NCBI RefSeq assembly: GCF_013409785.1 | Contig: NZ_JACCBV010000001.1 | Span: 2,294,001 to 2,358,000, forward strand | Direction of reading: 5' to 3' | DNA: 64,000 bases | DNA from: Microbacterium immunditiarum | Lineage (GTDB): Bacteria > Actinomycetota > Actinomycetes > Actinomycetales > Microbacteriaceae | Part shown: piece after piece, positions 16,728 through 26,159 of the stretch | Position numbering within the stretch: the stretch's first letter is position 1 | How the letters are laid out: each line of letters starts with the position of its first letter | Notes under the pieces: generated by a model | Databases searched by the model: none | The model's input: only the letters and a program-made list of their open reading frames with translations | Told to the model about the DNA's origin: nothing | Made by a program: the position numbers and the translations under genes

Positions 16728-17891
16728 TCAGATGCTGAAGTTCGCGAGGTGCTCGCGCAGCGTCGGGCCGGCGCGGAACTCGCGGATGAGGTGCATCACG
16801 ACCTCGCGGAGGTCGCCGTCGGCGGCATCCGCCACCATCACCTGCCGCGCGTAGCTCGCACCCTGCGACAGGATGAGCTCGAGCCCCGCGAACTCGCGCG
16901 CGCACTTGAGCTCGACCGCGATGTCGGCGAGCACTTCCATCGTCTCGCGGAGGTGATCGCGCACGGGTCGCTCGGTGCCGTCGCGGTCGACGATGACGCG
17001 CGCCTCGAGCCCGTAGCGGGCGGCGCGCCACTTGTTCTCGCGGATGAACCACGGCTGAAGCCGCGGCAGGTCGCGGCCCTCGTCGAGCTGACGAGAGAAG
17101 TGCTCGACGAGTGTCTGGACGAGCGAGGCCACGGCGGCGAGCTCGGGGAGCGTCGACATGCCGTCGCACGCGCGCACCTCGATCGTGCCCCAGCGAGGGG
17201 CGGGGCGGATGTCCCAGCGCACCTCGGTCGCATCCTCCATGACCCCCGTGCGGACCATGTCGTCGAGGTAACCCTCGAACTGCGCCCAGTCGTCGAGCGG
17301 CCACGGGAGCCCCGCGGTCGGAAGCTGCTGGAACACGAGCGACCGGTTCGACGCGTACCCGGTGCGCTCGCCGGCCCAGAACGGCGACGACGCCGACAGC
17401 GCCTGCAGGTGGGGGAGGTAGATCGACAGGGCGTTGATGATCGGGAAGACCTTCTTGACGTCGTCGACGCCGACGTGCACGTGGATGCCCCAGATCATCA
17501 TGTTGCGACCCCACCACTGCGTGCGCTCGATGAGCTTGTGGTACCGCGTCTTGTCGGTGATGCCCTGCTTGTACCACTGCGCGAAGGGGTGGCTGCCCGC
17601 GCACAGGAGCTCGACCTCGAGGGGGTTGGTCACCGTGCGCACGGCCGCGATCGCATCCGCGATGTCGTCGACGGCGGCCGCCACGGTGGCGCCGATGCCG
17701 CTGGTGACCTCCACCGTGTTGGTGAGCAGCTCGCCGGTCACGGTGTAGCGCTCGTGCTGCGTGTGGTCCGCAAGCGCGTCGAGCACGTCGGGTGCGCGCG
17801 GAACGAGGTCGCCGGTCGTGCCGTCGGCGAGCATGAGCTCCCACTCCAGGCCGACCGACGATCTGGCGGATGTCGCGAAGGGCACCGTCAT
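16728..17891 (-). CDS. YbdK-type carboxylate-amine ligase (glutamate-cysteine ligase family 2)
   Basis: A 387-residue protein of the GCS2/YbdK family: SSVGLEWELMLADG at the start, WGIHVHVGVDDVKKVFPI in the middle and RWDIRPAPRWGTIEVRACD for the active-site strand. Members form gamma-glutamyl or other carboxylate-amine bonds with ATP; the true substrate of short actinobacterial forms is not settled. ATG at 17891 is chosen over an upstream ATG because conserved sequence starts here. It is convergent with the DUF559 gene and divergent from rpsP. Confidence 0.85.
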   Translation of the reverse strand: MTVPFATSARSSVGLEWELMLADGTTGDLVPRAPDVLDALADHTQHERYTVTGELLTNTVEVTSGIGATVAAAVDDIADAIAAVRTVTNPLEVELLCAGSHPFAQWYKQGITDKTRYHKLIERTQWWGRNMMIWGIHVHVGVDDVKKVFPIINALSIYLPHLQALSASSPFWAGERTGYASNRSLVFQQLPTAGLPWPLDDWAQFEGYLDDMVRTGVMEDATEVRWDIRPAPRWGTIEVRACDGMSTLPELAAVASLVQTLVEHFSRQLDEGRDLPRLQPWFIRENKWRAARYGLEARVIVDRDGTERPVRDHLRETMEVLADIAVELKCAREFAGLELILSQGASYARQVMVADAADGDLREVVMHLIREFRAGPTLREHLANFSI

Positions 17892-17950
17892 TTCCACATC
17901 TTGGCACGCGGATGTCGCGATTCGGGCGCTCCACGGCGGCCTTGACATCC

Positions 17951-18020
17951 TGGTGGGCGGGGTGTTCGCGGGTGCTCCTGCGGTCTGGTGGGCGGGGTGT
18001 TCGCGGGTGCTCCTGCGGTC
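17951..18020 (+). repeat. Perfect 35-bp tandem duplication in the rpsP promoter region
   Basis: Two identical 35-base units (17951-17985 and 17986-18020) lie directly upstream of a -10-like CAGAAT (18024-18029). Each unit contains TTCGCG; the second copy sits 18 bases from the -10 and could be a weak -35. A consensus TTGACA at 17942-17947 lies just before the first unit, too far from CAGAAT now. Confidence 0.8.
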
Positions 18021-18153
18021 TGGCAGAATAGAGGGCTGAACGTGACGCTCGACCCTCTATCCAGCGTCCGTCTCCCTCTGAGCTCCCGCCGGGTGTGCAC
18101 CCCACGCTCCAGGCGACCGGTTCGCTTCGCTTCCGTTACCTTTCAGGAGAATC

Positions 18154-18582
18154 GTGGCTGTCAAGATTCGTCTCAAGCGCCTGGGCAAGATCCGCGCGCC
18201 CTACTACCGCATCGTCGTCGCCGACTCGCGCACCAAGCGCGACGGTCGTGTGATCGAGGAGATCGGCAAGTACCACCCCACCGAGGAGCCCTCGCTCATC
18301 GAGGTCGACTCCGACCGCGCCCAGTACTGGCTCTCCGTCGGCGCGCAGCCGACCGACCAGGTCCGCGCGCTTCTCAAGCTCACGGGCGACTGGGGCAAGT
18401 TCAAGGGTGACAAGGACGCCGTCTCGACGGTGAAGACCCGCGAGGGCAAGGCCGAGTTCCAGGTCGACGCCTCGAAGAAGTCGGTCATCCAGCCCAAGGC
18501 CGAGAAGAAGGCGGAGGCGCCCGCCGAGGCGACCGAGGCCGAGGCTGAGGCGCCCGCCGCCGACGCGACCGACGCCGAGTAA
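18154..18582 (+). CDS. rpsP: 30S ribosomal protein S16
   Basis: A 142-residue S16. The conserved core ([20 protein letters not shown], then [14 protein letters not shown]) covers the first 80 or so residues. The remaining tail of about 55 residues is low-complexity Ala/Glu/Lys, longer than in enterobacterial S16 (about 82 residues). GTG at 18154 follows AGGAG. It heads rpsP-khpA-rimM, normally continued by trmD and rplS. Those lie 13 and 21 kb away here. A 35-bp tandem repeat lies in its promoter region. Confidence 0.97.
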   Translation: MAVKIRLKRLGKIRAPYYRIVVADSRTKRDGRVIEEIGKYHPTEEPSLIEVDSDRAQYWLSVGAQPTDQVRALLKLTGDWGKFKGDKDAVSTVKTREGKAEFQVDASKKSVIQPKAEKKAEAPAEATEAEAEAPAADATDAE

Positions 18583-18586
18583 TCCG

Positions 18587-18817
18587 TTGCTCGCCGCCGC
18601 GCTCGAACACGTCGTCAAGGGGATCGTCGATCACCCCGATGACGTGCGCATCACCTCGTCGACGTCGCCCCGTGGCGACGTGCTCGAAGTGCACGTGCAC
18701 CCCGACGATCGTGGTCGCGTGATCGGGCGCGGCGGCCGCACGGCCAAAGCGCTGCGCACCCTCATCTCGGCTCTCGCAGACGGCCGGCGCGTGCGCGTCG
18801 ACGTCGCCGACGACTGA
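18587..18817 (+). CDS. khpA: KH-domain RNA-binding protein KhpA
   Basis: A 76-residue single KH domain. The GxxG loop is GRGG within GRVIGRGGRTAKALRTLI, and the start LAAALEHVVKGIVDHPDDV matches the family. KhpA proteins bind small RNAs, often with KhpB. TTG at 18587, four bases after the rpsP stop, is the only start that includes the first helix. It lies one base from rimM, so the three genes are cotranscribed. Confidence 0.92.
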   Translation: MLAAALEHVVKGIVDHPDDVRITSSTSPRGDVLEVHVHPDDRGRVIGRGGRTAKALRTLISALADGRRVRVDVADD

Positions 18818-18818
18818 C

Positions 18819-19529
18819 GTGGCGGGCGCAGACTCGAAGGGCTCGAAGGGCTCACGCCCGGCCCGGGCCGGCAAGAAGCAGGGGCGTACGCAGTTGCGCG
18901 TCGGGCGGCTCGTCAAGGCGCATGGACTCAAAGGCGCCCTCAAGCTCGAGCTCTACACTGACGACCCCGAGGGTCGTTTCGCCCCCGGCGCGACATTCAC
19001 GCTGCAGGTTCCCGAGTCGTCGCCGTGGCACGGCAGGACGCTCACCGTGCGCGAGTTCCGCTGGATGAACAACCACCCCGTCGCCTTCTTCGAGGGGATC
19101 GACGACCGCACGGCGGCCGAGAGCGTCGTGCGCGCGATCCTGTGGATCGACCAGGACGAGAGCGCCGCCCCCGCCGAGGACGACGCCTGGTACGACCACC
19201 AGCTCGTCGGGCTCGACGTCATGCGCGACGGCGAGACGGTCGGACGCGTCATCCGCGTCGACCACCTGCCCGCGCAGGATCTGCTGATCGTCAAGCGCGC
19301 ATCCGGCGGGTCCGAGGTGCTCGTGCCTTTTGTGAAGGCGATCGTGCCAGAGGTCGACATCGCGGGCGGTCGCGTCATCGTGACGCCGCCAGCAGGCCTG
19401 TTCGAGGAGCTCCCCACCGAGAACGGTGAGGGTGACGCGGGCGAGGCGGATGCCGCGGGCGACACCACCCCCGAAGGCGACTCCGCCCCCGAAGGCGAAT
19501 CCGCCCCCGAGGACGACTCCGCCGGCTGA
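18819..19529 (+). CDS. rimM: 16S rRNA processing protein RimM
   Basis: A 236-residue RimM. A Lys/Arg/Gly-rich N-terminal extension of about 25 residues comes before the conserved LRVGRLVKAHGLKGALKLE. A PRC-barrel-like half follows (WYDHQLVGLDV, then LLIVKRASGGSEVLVPFV). The last 35 or so residues are an acidic PEGDSAPEGES-type tail. RimM binds S19 and helps 30S maturation. GTG at 18819 lies one base after the khpA stop. trmD, usually next, is displaced by the nitrate block. Confidence 0.95.
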   Translation: MAGADSKGSKGSRPARAGKKQGRTQLRVGRLVKAHGLKGALKLELYTDDPEGRFAPGATFTLQVPESSPWHGRTLTVREFRWMNNHPVAFFEGIDDRTAAESVVRAILWIDQDESAAPAEDDAWYDHQLVGLDVMRDGETVGRVIRVDHLPAQDLLIVKRASGGSEVLVPFVKAIVPEVDIAGGRVIVTPPAGLFEELPTENGEGDAGEADAAGDTTPEGDSAPEGESAPEDDSAG

Positions 19530-19557
19530 GCGCTCATCTCACAAGCCGCGCGTTCGT

Positions 19558-19599
19558 GTGATGCGCGAGATGTGATCCCCCCGAAACACGCCGGGAAAC
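19558..19599 (+). promoter_or_regulatory. GlnR-like site upstream of the nitrate reductase gene
   Basis: GTGAT (19572-19576), six bases, then GAAAC (19583-19587) matches the GlnR pattern gTnAC-n6-GaAAC in nine of ten informative positions. A second GAAAC lies at 19595-19599 and another GTGAT at 19558-19562. No clear -10 was found. Confidence 0.45.
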
Positions 19600-19633
19600 A
19601 CCGCGGAACGTGGGCATCGGATCATCGATCCGT

Positions 19634-22600
19634 ATGACCACGCCCGCCGACACCATCGCCCGCGAGCACGACGGCGCCACCGGGACCGCGACCCGCACCG
19701 TGTGCTCGTACTGCGGCGTGGGCTGCGGCATCGTCGTGACGACGGAGCCGGGTGGGGAGGGGCATCCGGCGATCTCCCGTGTGGCAGGTGACCGGGCGCA
19801 CCCCACGAACCACGGCCGCTTGTGCACGAAGGGCGCGACGCACGCCGAGCTCATGCGCGCACCGGGCCGCATGACGACCGCGTACGTGCGCCCCGAGCGC
19901 GGTGGGCCGGCGATTCCGGCCTCGCTCGACGCGGCGATCCGCGAGGCCGCGCGGCGTCTGCGCGCGATCGTCGACGAGCACGGGCCGGATGCCGTCGCAG
20001 TGTACGTGTCGGGTCAGATGTCGACCGAGGCGCAGTACCTGTCGAACAAGCTCGTGAAGGGGTTCCTGCGGGGGATCCACCTCGAGTCGAACTCGCGCCT
20101 GTGCATGGCGTCGGCGGGGACCGGCTACAAGCAGTCCCTCGGCGCGGATGGGCCCCCGGGGGCGTACGAGGACATCGACCGCGCCGACCTCTTCTTCGTG
20201 ATCGGGTCGAACACCGCGGACTGCCACCCGATCCTCTTCCTGCGGATGGCCGACCGGCTGCGCGCAGGGGCGCGGCTCATCGTGGTCGACCCGCGCCGCA
20301 CGGCGACCGCTGACCGCGCCGACCTCTTCCTGCAGATCAGGCCCGGCACCGACCTGGCGCTCCTCAACGGCCTGCTGCACGTGCTCGTCGCCGAGGGCCG
20401 CATCGACGAGGAGTTCATCCGCGAGCACACCGACGGCTGGGACGCGATGCCCGCCTTCCTCGCGGACTACGACCCGGTCACCGTCGCGCGCATCACGGGC
20501 CTGCGCGAGGAGGATCTGCGCACGGTCGCGCGCTGGATCGGCGAAGCGGGCGAGTGGATGACGCTGTGGACGATGGGCCTCAACCAGTCCACGCACGGCA
20601 CGTGGAACACGAACGCCATCTGCAACCTTCACCTCGCGACAGGCGCGATCTGCCGTCCCGGCAGCGGGCCGCTGTCGCTCACGGGTCAGCCCAACGCGAT
20701 GGGCGGCCGCGAGATGGGCTACATGGGCCCGGGGCTGCCGGGACAGCGCTCGGTGTTCGACGCCGACGACCGCGCGTTCGCCGAGCGCGTGTGGGGCGTC
20801 GCGCCCGGCTCGATCCGTGCCGAGGCGGGCACCGGCACGGTCGACATGTACCGCGCGATGGCCGAGGGCGAGATCAAGGCCGCGTGGATCATCTGCACGA
20901 ACCCCGTGGTGTCGGTCGCGAACCGGCGCACCGTGATCGAGGGGCTCGAGGCGGCCGATCTCATCATCGCGCAGGACGTGTTCACCGAGACGGCGACGAC
21001 GGCGTACGCCGACATCCTGCTGCCCGCGGCGCTGTGGGTGGAGTCGGACGGCGTGACGGTGAACTCCGATCGCACTCTCACGCTTGTGCAGCGCTCGATC
21101 GACGCACCGGGAGACGCGACGCCCGACTGGCGCCTCATCTGCCTCATGGCCGAGGCGCTCGGGTTCGGTGAGGCGTTCTCGTACGCCTCATCCGAGGAGG
21201 TCTTCGACGAGCTGCGCCGGTTCTGGAACCCCGCGACCGGATGGGACCTGCGGGGGGTCACGTACCAGCGGCTGCGCGAAGGGCCGGTGCAGTGGCCGGC
21301 GTCGCCGGGCGACGGGGAGGCGCGGCATCCGATCCGATACCTCAACGACGGCGTGAGCCAGAGTCTGCACACCGGCCAGGACGGTCGGATGCCGCGGCTC
21401 GCGTTTCCCACGCCGTCGCGGCGTGCGCAGTTCCTCGCGCGCCCGCACCTCGATCCGGCCGAGCTGCCCGACGACGATTACCCGCTCGTGCTCAACACCG
21501 GCCGTCTGCCGCACCAGTGGCACACGATGACCAAGACGGGCCGCGTGCCGGCGCTCATGCGGCTCGATCCCGGCCCGTTCGTGGAAGTGAACCCGCACGA
21601 CGCGGAGGGGCTCGGCATCGCGGAGGGAGATCAGATCGAGGTCGCCTCCCGCCGCGGGCGCGTCGTGCTGCCCGCAGTCGTGACGGATCGCGTGCAGCCG
21701 GGGTTCTGCTTCGCGCCGTTCCACTGGAACGACGAGCACGGCGAGTACCTCACGGTGAACGCGCTCACGAACGACGCGGTCGACGAGGCGTCTCGCCAGC
21801 CCGAGTTCAAGTACGCGGCGGTCACGCTGCGCCGGGTGGCCGGGGCTGCGAAGAACGAGAGTCCGGATGCGGTCGCCCTCGCCGCGGCCGAGGGCGACCG
21901 CCCCGTGATCGCGACTCACGAGGAGGCCTATCTCGCGGGGTTCCTCGCCGGCGTCGCGGGCACCACCGCCCGGCGCGCGGTCGTCCCGGCCCTGCCCGCG
22001 TCGGCACCGGTGTCGGAACCCGTGCGTGCCTGGTTCAACGGGCTGCTCGCGCGTGCCGCCTCCGGCGGAGTCGAGCCGGCGGGGCTGACCTCTGCGCTGG
22101 GCAGTGGTCCCCGGCGGGACGACGTGCTGCTCGTGTGGGGGTCGCAGACCGGCACGACCGAGGAGTTCGCGCGGGCGACCGCGACTGCGCTCGCGGAGCG
22201 CGGCGTGACCGTGCGGCCCGTGGGAATGGACGCGATCGCCGTGGGTGATCTCACCCGTATCGAGCGGCTGCTCGTCGTGACGTCGACTTTCGGAGACGGC
22301 GGCCCACCCGACAACGCCGCCGGACTCTGGGACGAGCTGCGCGCCGACGGAGCGCCGGCGCTCGACGGGTTGCGCTACTCAGTGCTCGCCTTCGGCGACA
22401 CCGGGTACGCCGACTTCTGCGCCCACGGGCGCAGCCTGGACGCGCGGCTCGGCGAGCTCGGAGCGACGGCGATCGTGCCGCGCGTGGACTGCGAGGCGCA
22501 TGATCCGGGGCCGGCGCGGCGCTGGCTCGACGATGTGCTGGCGGCGCTCTCGGAGGACCCCCGCGCGAGGGCCGGGACGGTGAGCGGCGCTGCGGCCGGG

Positions 22601-23764
22601 GCATCCGACTCACCCGCGACAGCGAACGCCACCACGTCGGTGCCCGAGCCGTTCACGCGCGCCCGTCCCCTGGTGACTCCTCTCGTGCGCAATGAGCTGT
22701 TGAGCGGCGCGGGATCTGCGAAGGAGGTCCGCCGCATCGCATTCGACCTGTCGTCGGCGGACCTCACGTACTCCGCGGGCGACTCGATCGGGGTGGTGTG
22801 CGACAACGACCCTCGCACGGTGGAGGCATGGCTCACGACCACGAGGCTCGGGGCGGCGACGACCGTGTCGGTCGACGGTGAGAGGCGGCGGTTCGGGGAC
22901 GTGCTGCGGACGCGCCTCGACGTCACGCGCATCACCCCCGCCCTCCTGCGGTTCGTCGTCGAGCGCACGGCCGACGCGCGGCTCGCGCGGCTCGTACGGA
23001 ACAACAGCGCCGACCTCGAGCGCTTCCTGTGGTCGAAGCAGGCGGTCGACCTGCTGCGCGAGTTCCCCGTGCACGCGGAGCCGGAGGAGTGGATCGATGT
23101 GCTGTCGCGCCTGCAGCCGCGTCAGTACTCCATCTCGTCGAGCCCGCTCGTCTCACCCGACCGCGTCGAGGCCACGGTGTCGGTCGTGCGCTTCCGCACG
23201 GAGGCGGGCGAGGCGCGCGGGGGAGTGTGCTCCACACTGCTGGCCGATCGGGCGGCGCACACGCCCGTGCCGATCTACCTCCAGCGCTCGCTGCACTTCC
23301 GGCCACCGCTGGACCCGACGGCGCGCGTGGTCATGGTGGGCCCGGGCACGGGCGTCGCGCCGTTCCGCGCCTTCCTGCACGATCGTCGTGCGAACGGGCA
23401 TACCGGCGCGAACTGGCTGTTCTTCGGCGACCAGCACGCCGCGACCGACTTCCTCTACCGCGACGAGCTCGAGGCGATGCACGCCGACGGCTTCCTGACG
23501 CGCCTCGACCTCGCGTTCTCGCGCGACCAGCGGCAGAAGGTCTATGTGCAGGACCGGATGCTGGAGCACGGCGCGCGGCTGTGGCACTGGCTCCAGGAGG
23601 GCGCGTATCTCTACGTGTGCGGCGACGCGTCCCGCATGGCGCGCGATGTCGACGCGACGCTCGTGCGCCTCGCGCGCGTGCACGGCGGGCTGGGCGAGGA
23701 CGACGCCGACGAGTTCAAGAGGCGGCTCGTCGCCGAGAAGCGCTATCTGCGGGACGTGTACTGA
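19634..23764 (+). CDS. Assimilatory nitrate reductase fused to a sulfite-reductase-type flavoprotein
   Basis: A 1376-residue fusion. Residues 20-700 are a molybdopterin-bisMGD oxidoreductase with a 4Fe-4S site (Cys 24, 27, 31 and 64 in CSYCGVGC and GRLCTKGA). After a linker, a flavodoxin domain (VLLVWGSQTGTTEEF near 830) leads into an FAD/NADPH reductase like CysJ (RQYSISSSP near 1162, VGPGTGVAPFRAF near 1236). One polypeptide can thus pass electrons from NADPH through FAD, FMN and Fe-S to reduce nitrate to nitrite. The nitrite goes to NirBD, encoded 5 kb away. This fusion type is known in actinobacteria. ATG 19634 is chosen; a frame extension to 19610 runs into the regulatory region. Confidence 0.92.
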   Translation: MTTPADTIAREHDGATGTATRTVCSYCGVGCGIVVTTEPGGEGHPAISRVAGDRAHPTNHGRLCTKGATHAELMRAPGRMTTAYVRPERGGPAIPASLDAAIREAARRLRAIVDEHGPDAVAVYVSGQMSTEAQYLSNKLVKGFLRGIHLESNSRLCMASAGTGYKQSLGADGPPGAYEDIDRADLFFVIGSNTADCHPILFLRMADRLRAGARLIVVDPRRTATADRADLFLQIRPGTDLALLNGLLHVLVAEGRIDEEFIREHTDGWDAMPAFLADYDPVTVARITGLREEDLRTVARWIGEAGEWMTLWTMGLNQSTHGTWNTNAICNLHLATGAICRPGSGPLSLTGQPNAMGGREMGYMGPGLPGQRSVFDADDRAFAERVWGVAPGSIRAEAGTGTVDMYRAMAEGEIKAAWIICTNPVVSVANRRTVIEGLEAADLIIAQDVFTETATTAYADILLPAALWVESDGVTVNSDRTLTLVQRSIDAPGDATPDWRLICLMAEALGFGEAFSYASSEEVFDELRRFWNPATGWDLRGVTYQRLREGPVQWPASPGDGEARHPIRYLNDGVSQSLHTGQDGRMPRLAFPTPSRRAQFLARPHLDPAELPDDDYPLVLNTGRLPHQWHTMTKTGRVPALMRLDPGPFVEVNPHDAEGLGIAEGDQIEVASRRGRVVLPAVVTDRVQPGFCFAPFHWNDEHGEYLTVNALTNDAVDEASRQPEFKYAAVTLRRVAGAAKNESPDAVALAAAEGDRPVIATHEEAYLAGFLAGVAGTTARRAVVPALPASAPVSEPVRAWFNGLLARAASGGVEPAGLTSALGSGPRRDDVLLVWGSQTGTTEEFARATATALAERGVTVRPVGMDAIAVGDLTRIERLLVVTSTFGDGGPPDNAAGLWDELRADGAPALDGLRYSVLAFGDTGYADFCAHGRSLDARLGELGATAIVPRVDCEAHDPGPARRWLDDVLAALSEDPRARAGTVSGAAAGASDSPATANATTSVPEPFTRARPLVTPLVRNELLSGAGSAKEVRRIAFDLSSADLTYSAGDSIGVVCDNDPRTVEAWLTTTRLGAATTVSVDGERRRFGDVLRTRLDVTRITPALLRFVVERTADARLARLVRNNSADLERFLWSKQAVDLLREFPVHAEPEEWIDVLSRLQPRQYSISSSPLVSPDRVEATVSVVRFRTEAGEARGGVCSTLLADRAAHTPVPIYLQRSLHFRPPLDPTARVVMVGPGTGVAPFRAFLHDRRANGHTGANWLFFGDQHAATDFLYRDELEAMHADGFLTRLDLAFSRDQRQKVYVQDRMLEHGARLWHWLQEGAYLYVCGDASRMARDVDATLVRLARVHGGLGEDDADEFKRRLVAEKRYLRDVY

Positions 23765-23790
23765 CCCCGACCGGTCGCTGGCACGCGCAC

Positions 23791-23830
23791 GCGAAGGGGC
23801 GGAACCGGCGTACCGGCCCCGCCCCTTCGC
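23791..23830. terminator. Bidirectional terminator between nitrate reductase and narK
   Basis: A long hairpin: GCGAAGGGGCGG (23791-23802) pairs with CCGCCCCTTCGC (23819-23830), and an inner CCGG pair closes a four-base loop. It lies exactly between convergent genes. Confidence 0.8.
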
Positions 23831-23840
23831 TCGTACGGAC

Positions 23841-25280
23841 TCAGATCCGCTCGTGCGCGAGCGACTTCCGCGGGATGGCGTAGACGAAGAGCGTGATCGC
23901 GAGCAGCACCGCGTACACTGCCGCGAACGCCCAGAACGCCGCGGTGTAGCCTCCGGTCGCGGACTGCGACGCGTTGAGCAGCTGCGGCACGAGGAATCCG
24001 CCGTACGCGCCGATCGCCGAGATGAGGCCCAGCGCGGCGGCGGCCTGGCGCTGCGAGGCGACGGCGGGCGTGGCATCCGCGCCCCTCACCCGCCCGCGGG
24101 CCGCGAACACCATCGGGATCATGCGGTACGTCGATCCGTTGCCGACGCCCGTCGCCGCGAAGATCACGACGAAGCACGCGAGGAACAGCCAGAAGCTGCC
24201 CAGCGGCAGCAGCCCGATGAGCGCGAGGGCGCCGATCGCCATGACCGCGAACGCAGCCACGGTGACGCGGGCGCCGCCGAAGCGGTCGGAGAGCCTGCCG
24301 CCATACGGGCGCGCGAGCGATCCGACGAGAGCGCCGATGAAGGCGAGCTGCAGCGACGCCTGGCCCACCTGGAACGTCGAGAACTCGGGGAACTGGTCGG
24401 CGATGAGCTTCGGGAACACGCTCGCGAAGCCGATGAACGACCCGAACGTGCCGATGTAGAGCAAGGAGAGCAGCCACAGGTGCGGCTCGCGAAGTGCCGC
24501 GGCGGATGCCGCGAAGTCCGCCTTCGCCGACGACAGGTTGTCCATGTATCGCCACGCGCCCCACGTCGCGAGCAGGATGAGCGGGATCCACATCCAGCCG
24601 GCGAGTGCGAGGTTGAGGGTCGCCGCGGCGCCGAACGTGACCGCGATCGGCACGAGCAGCTGCGCGACCGAGGTGCCGATGTTGCCGCCGGCGGCGTTGA
24701 GCCCGAGCGCCCATCCCTTCTCGCGCTGCGGGAAGAAGTACGTGATGTTCGCCATCGAGCTCGCGAAGTTGCCGCCGCCGACGCCGGCGAGCGCCGCGAT
24801 GAGGAGCATGACGCCGAACGGGGTCGAGGAGTTCGTCACGACGATGCCGAGGAGCGTGGTCGGCACGAGCAGGAGCGCGGCCGAGACGATCGTCCAGTTC
24901 CGACCGCCGAAGCGCGCGACCATGAACGTGTACGGGAACCGAAGTGTCGCGCCGACAAGGCTCGGCAGCGAGATGAGCCAGAACGCCTCGGAGCTCGAGA
25001 AGGTGAACCCGGCATCGGGCAGCATCACGACGACGATGCTCCACAGCTGCCACACGATGAAGCCGAGAAACTCGGCGAAGATCGACCAGCCGAGGTTGCG
25101 CCTCGCGATCGAGCGGCCCTCGGCGGCCCAGAAGGTCGGGTTCTCGGCGTCCCAGCCGTCGATCCAGCGACCCGGCCGTCGCGTGAGCCGTACGGCGGAT
25201 GCTTCGGGCGCGGGCGCACCGGGATCGGCGAGCTCGGGGCCGGACTGCGGGGGTGAGGACGTTGCGGGGGTGATGGTCAT
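23841..25280 (-). CDS. narK: NarK-type nitrate/nitrite transporter (MFS)
   Basis: A 479-residue membrane protein with about twelve helices. After a polar N-terminus of about 60 residues, the nitrate signature GVGGGNFASSMANITYFFP is present, with the family Arg in LVGATLRFPYTFMV. It would import nitrate and/or export nitrite, feeding the convergent nitrate reductase. ATG at 25280 follows GGAGG. It has its own promoter and a GlnR-like operator even though the nirB-to-CbiX operon lies upstream on the same strand. Confidence 0.94.
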   Translation of the reverse strand: MTITPATSSPPQSGPELADPGAPAPEASAVRLTRRPGRWIDGWDAENPTFWAAEGRSIARRNLGWSIFAEFLGFIVWQLWSIVVVMLPDAGFTFSSSEAFWLISLPSLVGATLRFPYTFMVARFGGRNWTIVSAALLLVPTTLLGIVVTNSSTPFGVMLLIAALAGVGGGNFASSMANITYFFPQREKGWALGLNAAGGNIGTSVAQLLVPIAVTFGAAATLNLALAGWMWIPLILLATWGAWRYMDNLSSAKADFAASAAALREPHLWLLSLLYIGTFGSFIGFASVFPKLIADQFPEFSTFQVGQASLQLAFIGALVGSLARPYGGRLSDRFGGARVTVAAFAVMAIGALALIGLLPLGSFWLFLACFVVIFAATGVGNGSTYRMIPMVFAARGRVRGADATPAVASQRQAAAALGLISAIGAYGGFLVPQLLNASQSATGGYTAAFWAFAAVYAVLLAITLFVYAIPRKSLAHERI

Positions 25281-25307
25281 GGGGGCCTCCTCCGGTCGTG
25301 TGCTCCG

Positions 25308-25361
25308 ACGCTAGGGACCCGGTGTTTCATCGCCCCGCGCGGGGCGTTACCCCCTGGTCAC
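25308..25361 (-). promoter_or_regulatory. narK promoter with GlnR-like half-sites
   Basis: Read on the minus strand: GTGAC (25357-25361), six bases, GTAAC (25346-25350), seventeen bases (6+5+6), GAAAC (25324-25328). This is three of four elements of the 11-base-period GlnR array. A -10 TAGCGT (25308-25313) follows ten bases later. A 16-bp palindrome, CGCCCCGCGCGGGGCG (25331-25346), lies inside the array. Confidence 0.55.
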
Positions 25362-25460
25362 TTCTCCGTCACGGTCGAAGGAGTCACGTCGTGAGAGGCG
25401 TGTGATCTGCGCGTTACACGAGTGCGGGCACGGATGCCCCACGCGGGTCGCGCGGCGGAT

Positions 25461-26159
25461 TCAGGCGGCGCCGGCGACGGGGGCCGCGGCCGCCCGATAG
25501 CGCTCGGCGACGATCGCGGCGATGCGCGGATCCGGGCCGAGGGGGCTCGTCGCGGCATCCGCCCCCGACGTGCGGATGACGTCGGCGAAGTACCCCGGCG
25601 CGAGGACGTAGCTCGCGGCGACGACCCGCGACGCTCCCGCCGCGCGCGCCGCGGAGACGGCGGCGTCGATGCGCGGGTCGCACCCCGCCGCGAAGCCGAC
25701 GCCCACGGGACGCGACAGGCAGCGCGAGAGGAGCTGCGCGACGGCGCCCACGTCGTCGGCGGCGCGCGGGTCGCTCGAGCCCGCCGCCGCGAGCACGATC
25801 GCGTCGTCGGAGCGGAGGCCGAGCTCACCCAGCCGCGACTCCAGCACGAGCGCCAGGAGGTCGTGCGGTCCGAGCGGCGGAGCCGCCACGACGCCGTCGC
25901 GCAGCCTCGCCGCACGCGCGATGTCGACGCCCGTGTGGAACCCGGTCGACAGCAGCAGCGGGACGATGACCGCCGACCGGCCGGGCGGGAGCGCCGCGAC
26001 GACCTCGTCGATGGAGGGCTCCTGCACGTCGACGAACGCCTCGCGCACGTCGACGCCGGGCAGCAGCACGCGCACCTCGTCGACGAGCGAGCCGATGGCG
26101 GTCCGGCCGTCGGGCGAGCTCGTGCCGTGGGAGCACGCGATGAGGACGGGGCGGATCAT
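25461..26159 (-). CDS. Sirohydrochlorin chelatase-like protein (CbiX family)
   Basis: A 232-residue two-half CbiX/SirB-type chelatase. The first half opens LIACSHGTSSPDGR with the metal-binding His; the second repeats the fold (VLAAAGSSDPRA, then AASYVLAPGYFADV). It probably inserts iron into sirohydrochlorin to make siroheme for NirB. ATG at 26159 overlaps the end of the HemD fusion by four bases. It is the last cistron of nirB-nirD-cysG-HemD-cbiX. Confidence 0.85.
   Translation of the reverse strand: MIRPVLIACSHGTSSPDGRTAIGSLVDEVRVLLPGVDVREAFVDVQEPSIDEVVAALPPGRSAVIVPLLLSTGFHTGVDIARAARLRDGVVAAPPLGPHDLLALVLESRLGELGLRSDDAIVLAAAGSSDPRAADDVGAVAQLLSRCLSRPVGVGFAAGCDPRIDAAVSAARAAGASRVVAASYVLAPGYFADVIRTSGADAATSPLGPDPRIAAIVAERYRAAAAPVAGAA

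Noticed and set aside
17951-18020. CRISPR array
   Set aside because: Only two directly adjacent units with no spacers and no cas genes.
25331-25346. 16-bp palindrome as terminator of the nir operon
   Set aside because: It lies about 115 bases after the cbiX stop, has no T-tract and sits within the narK operator array, so a regulatory role is more likely.
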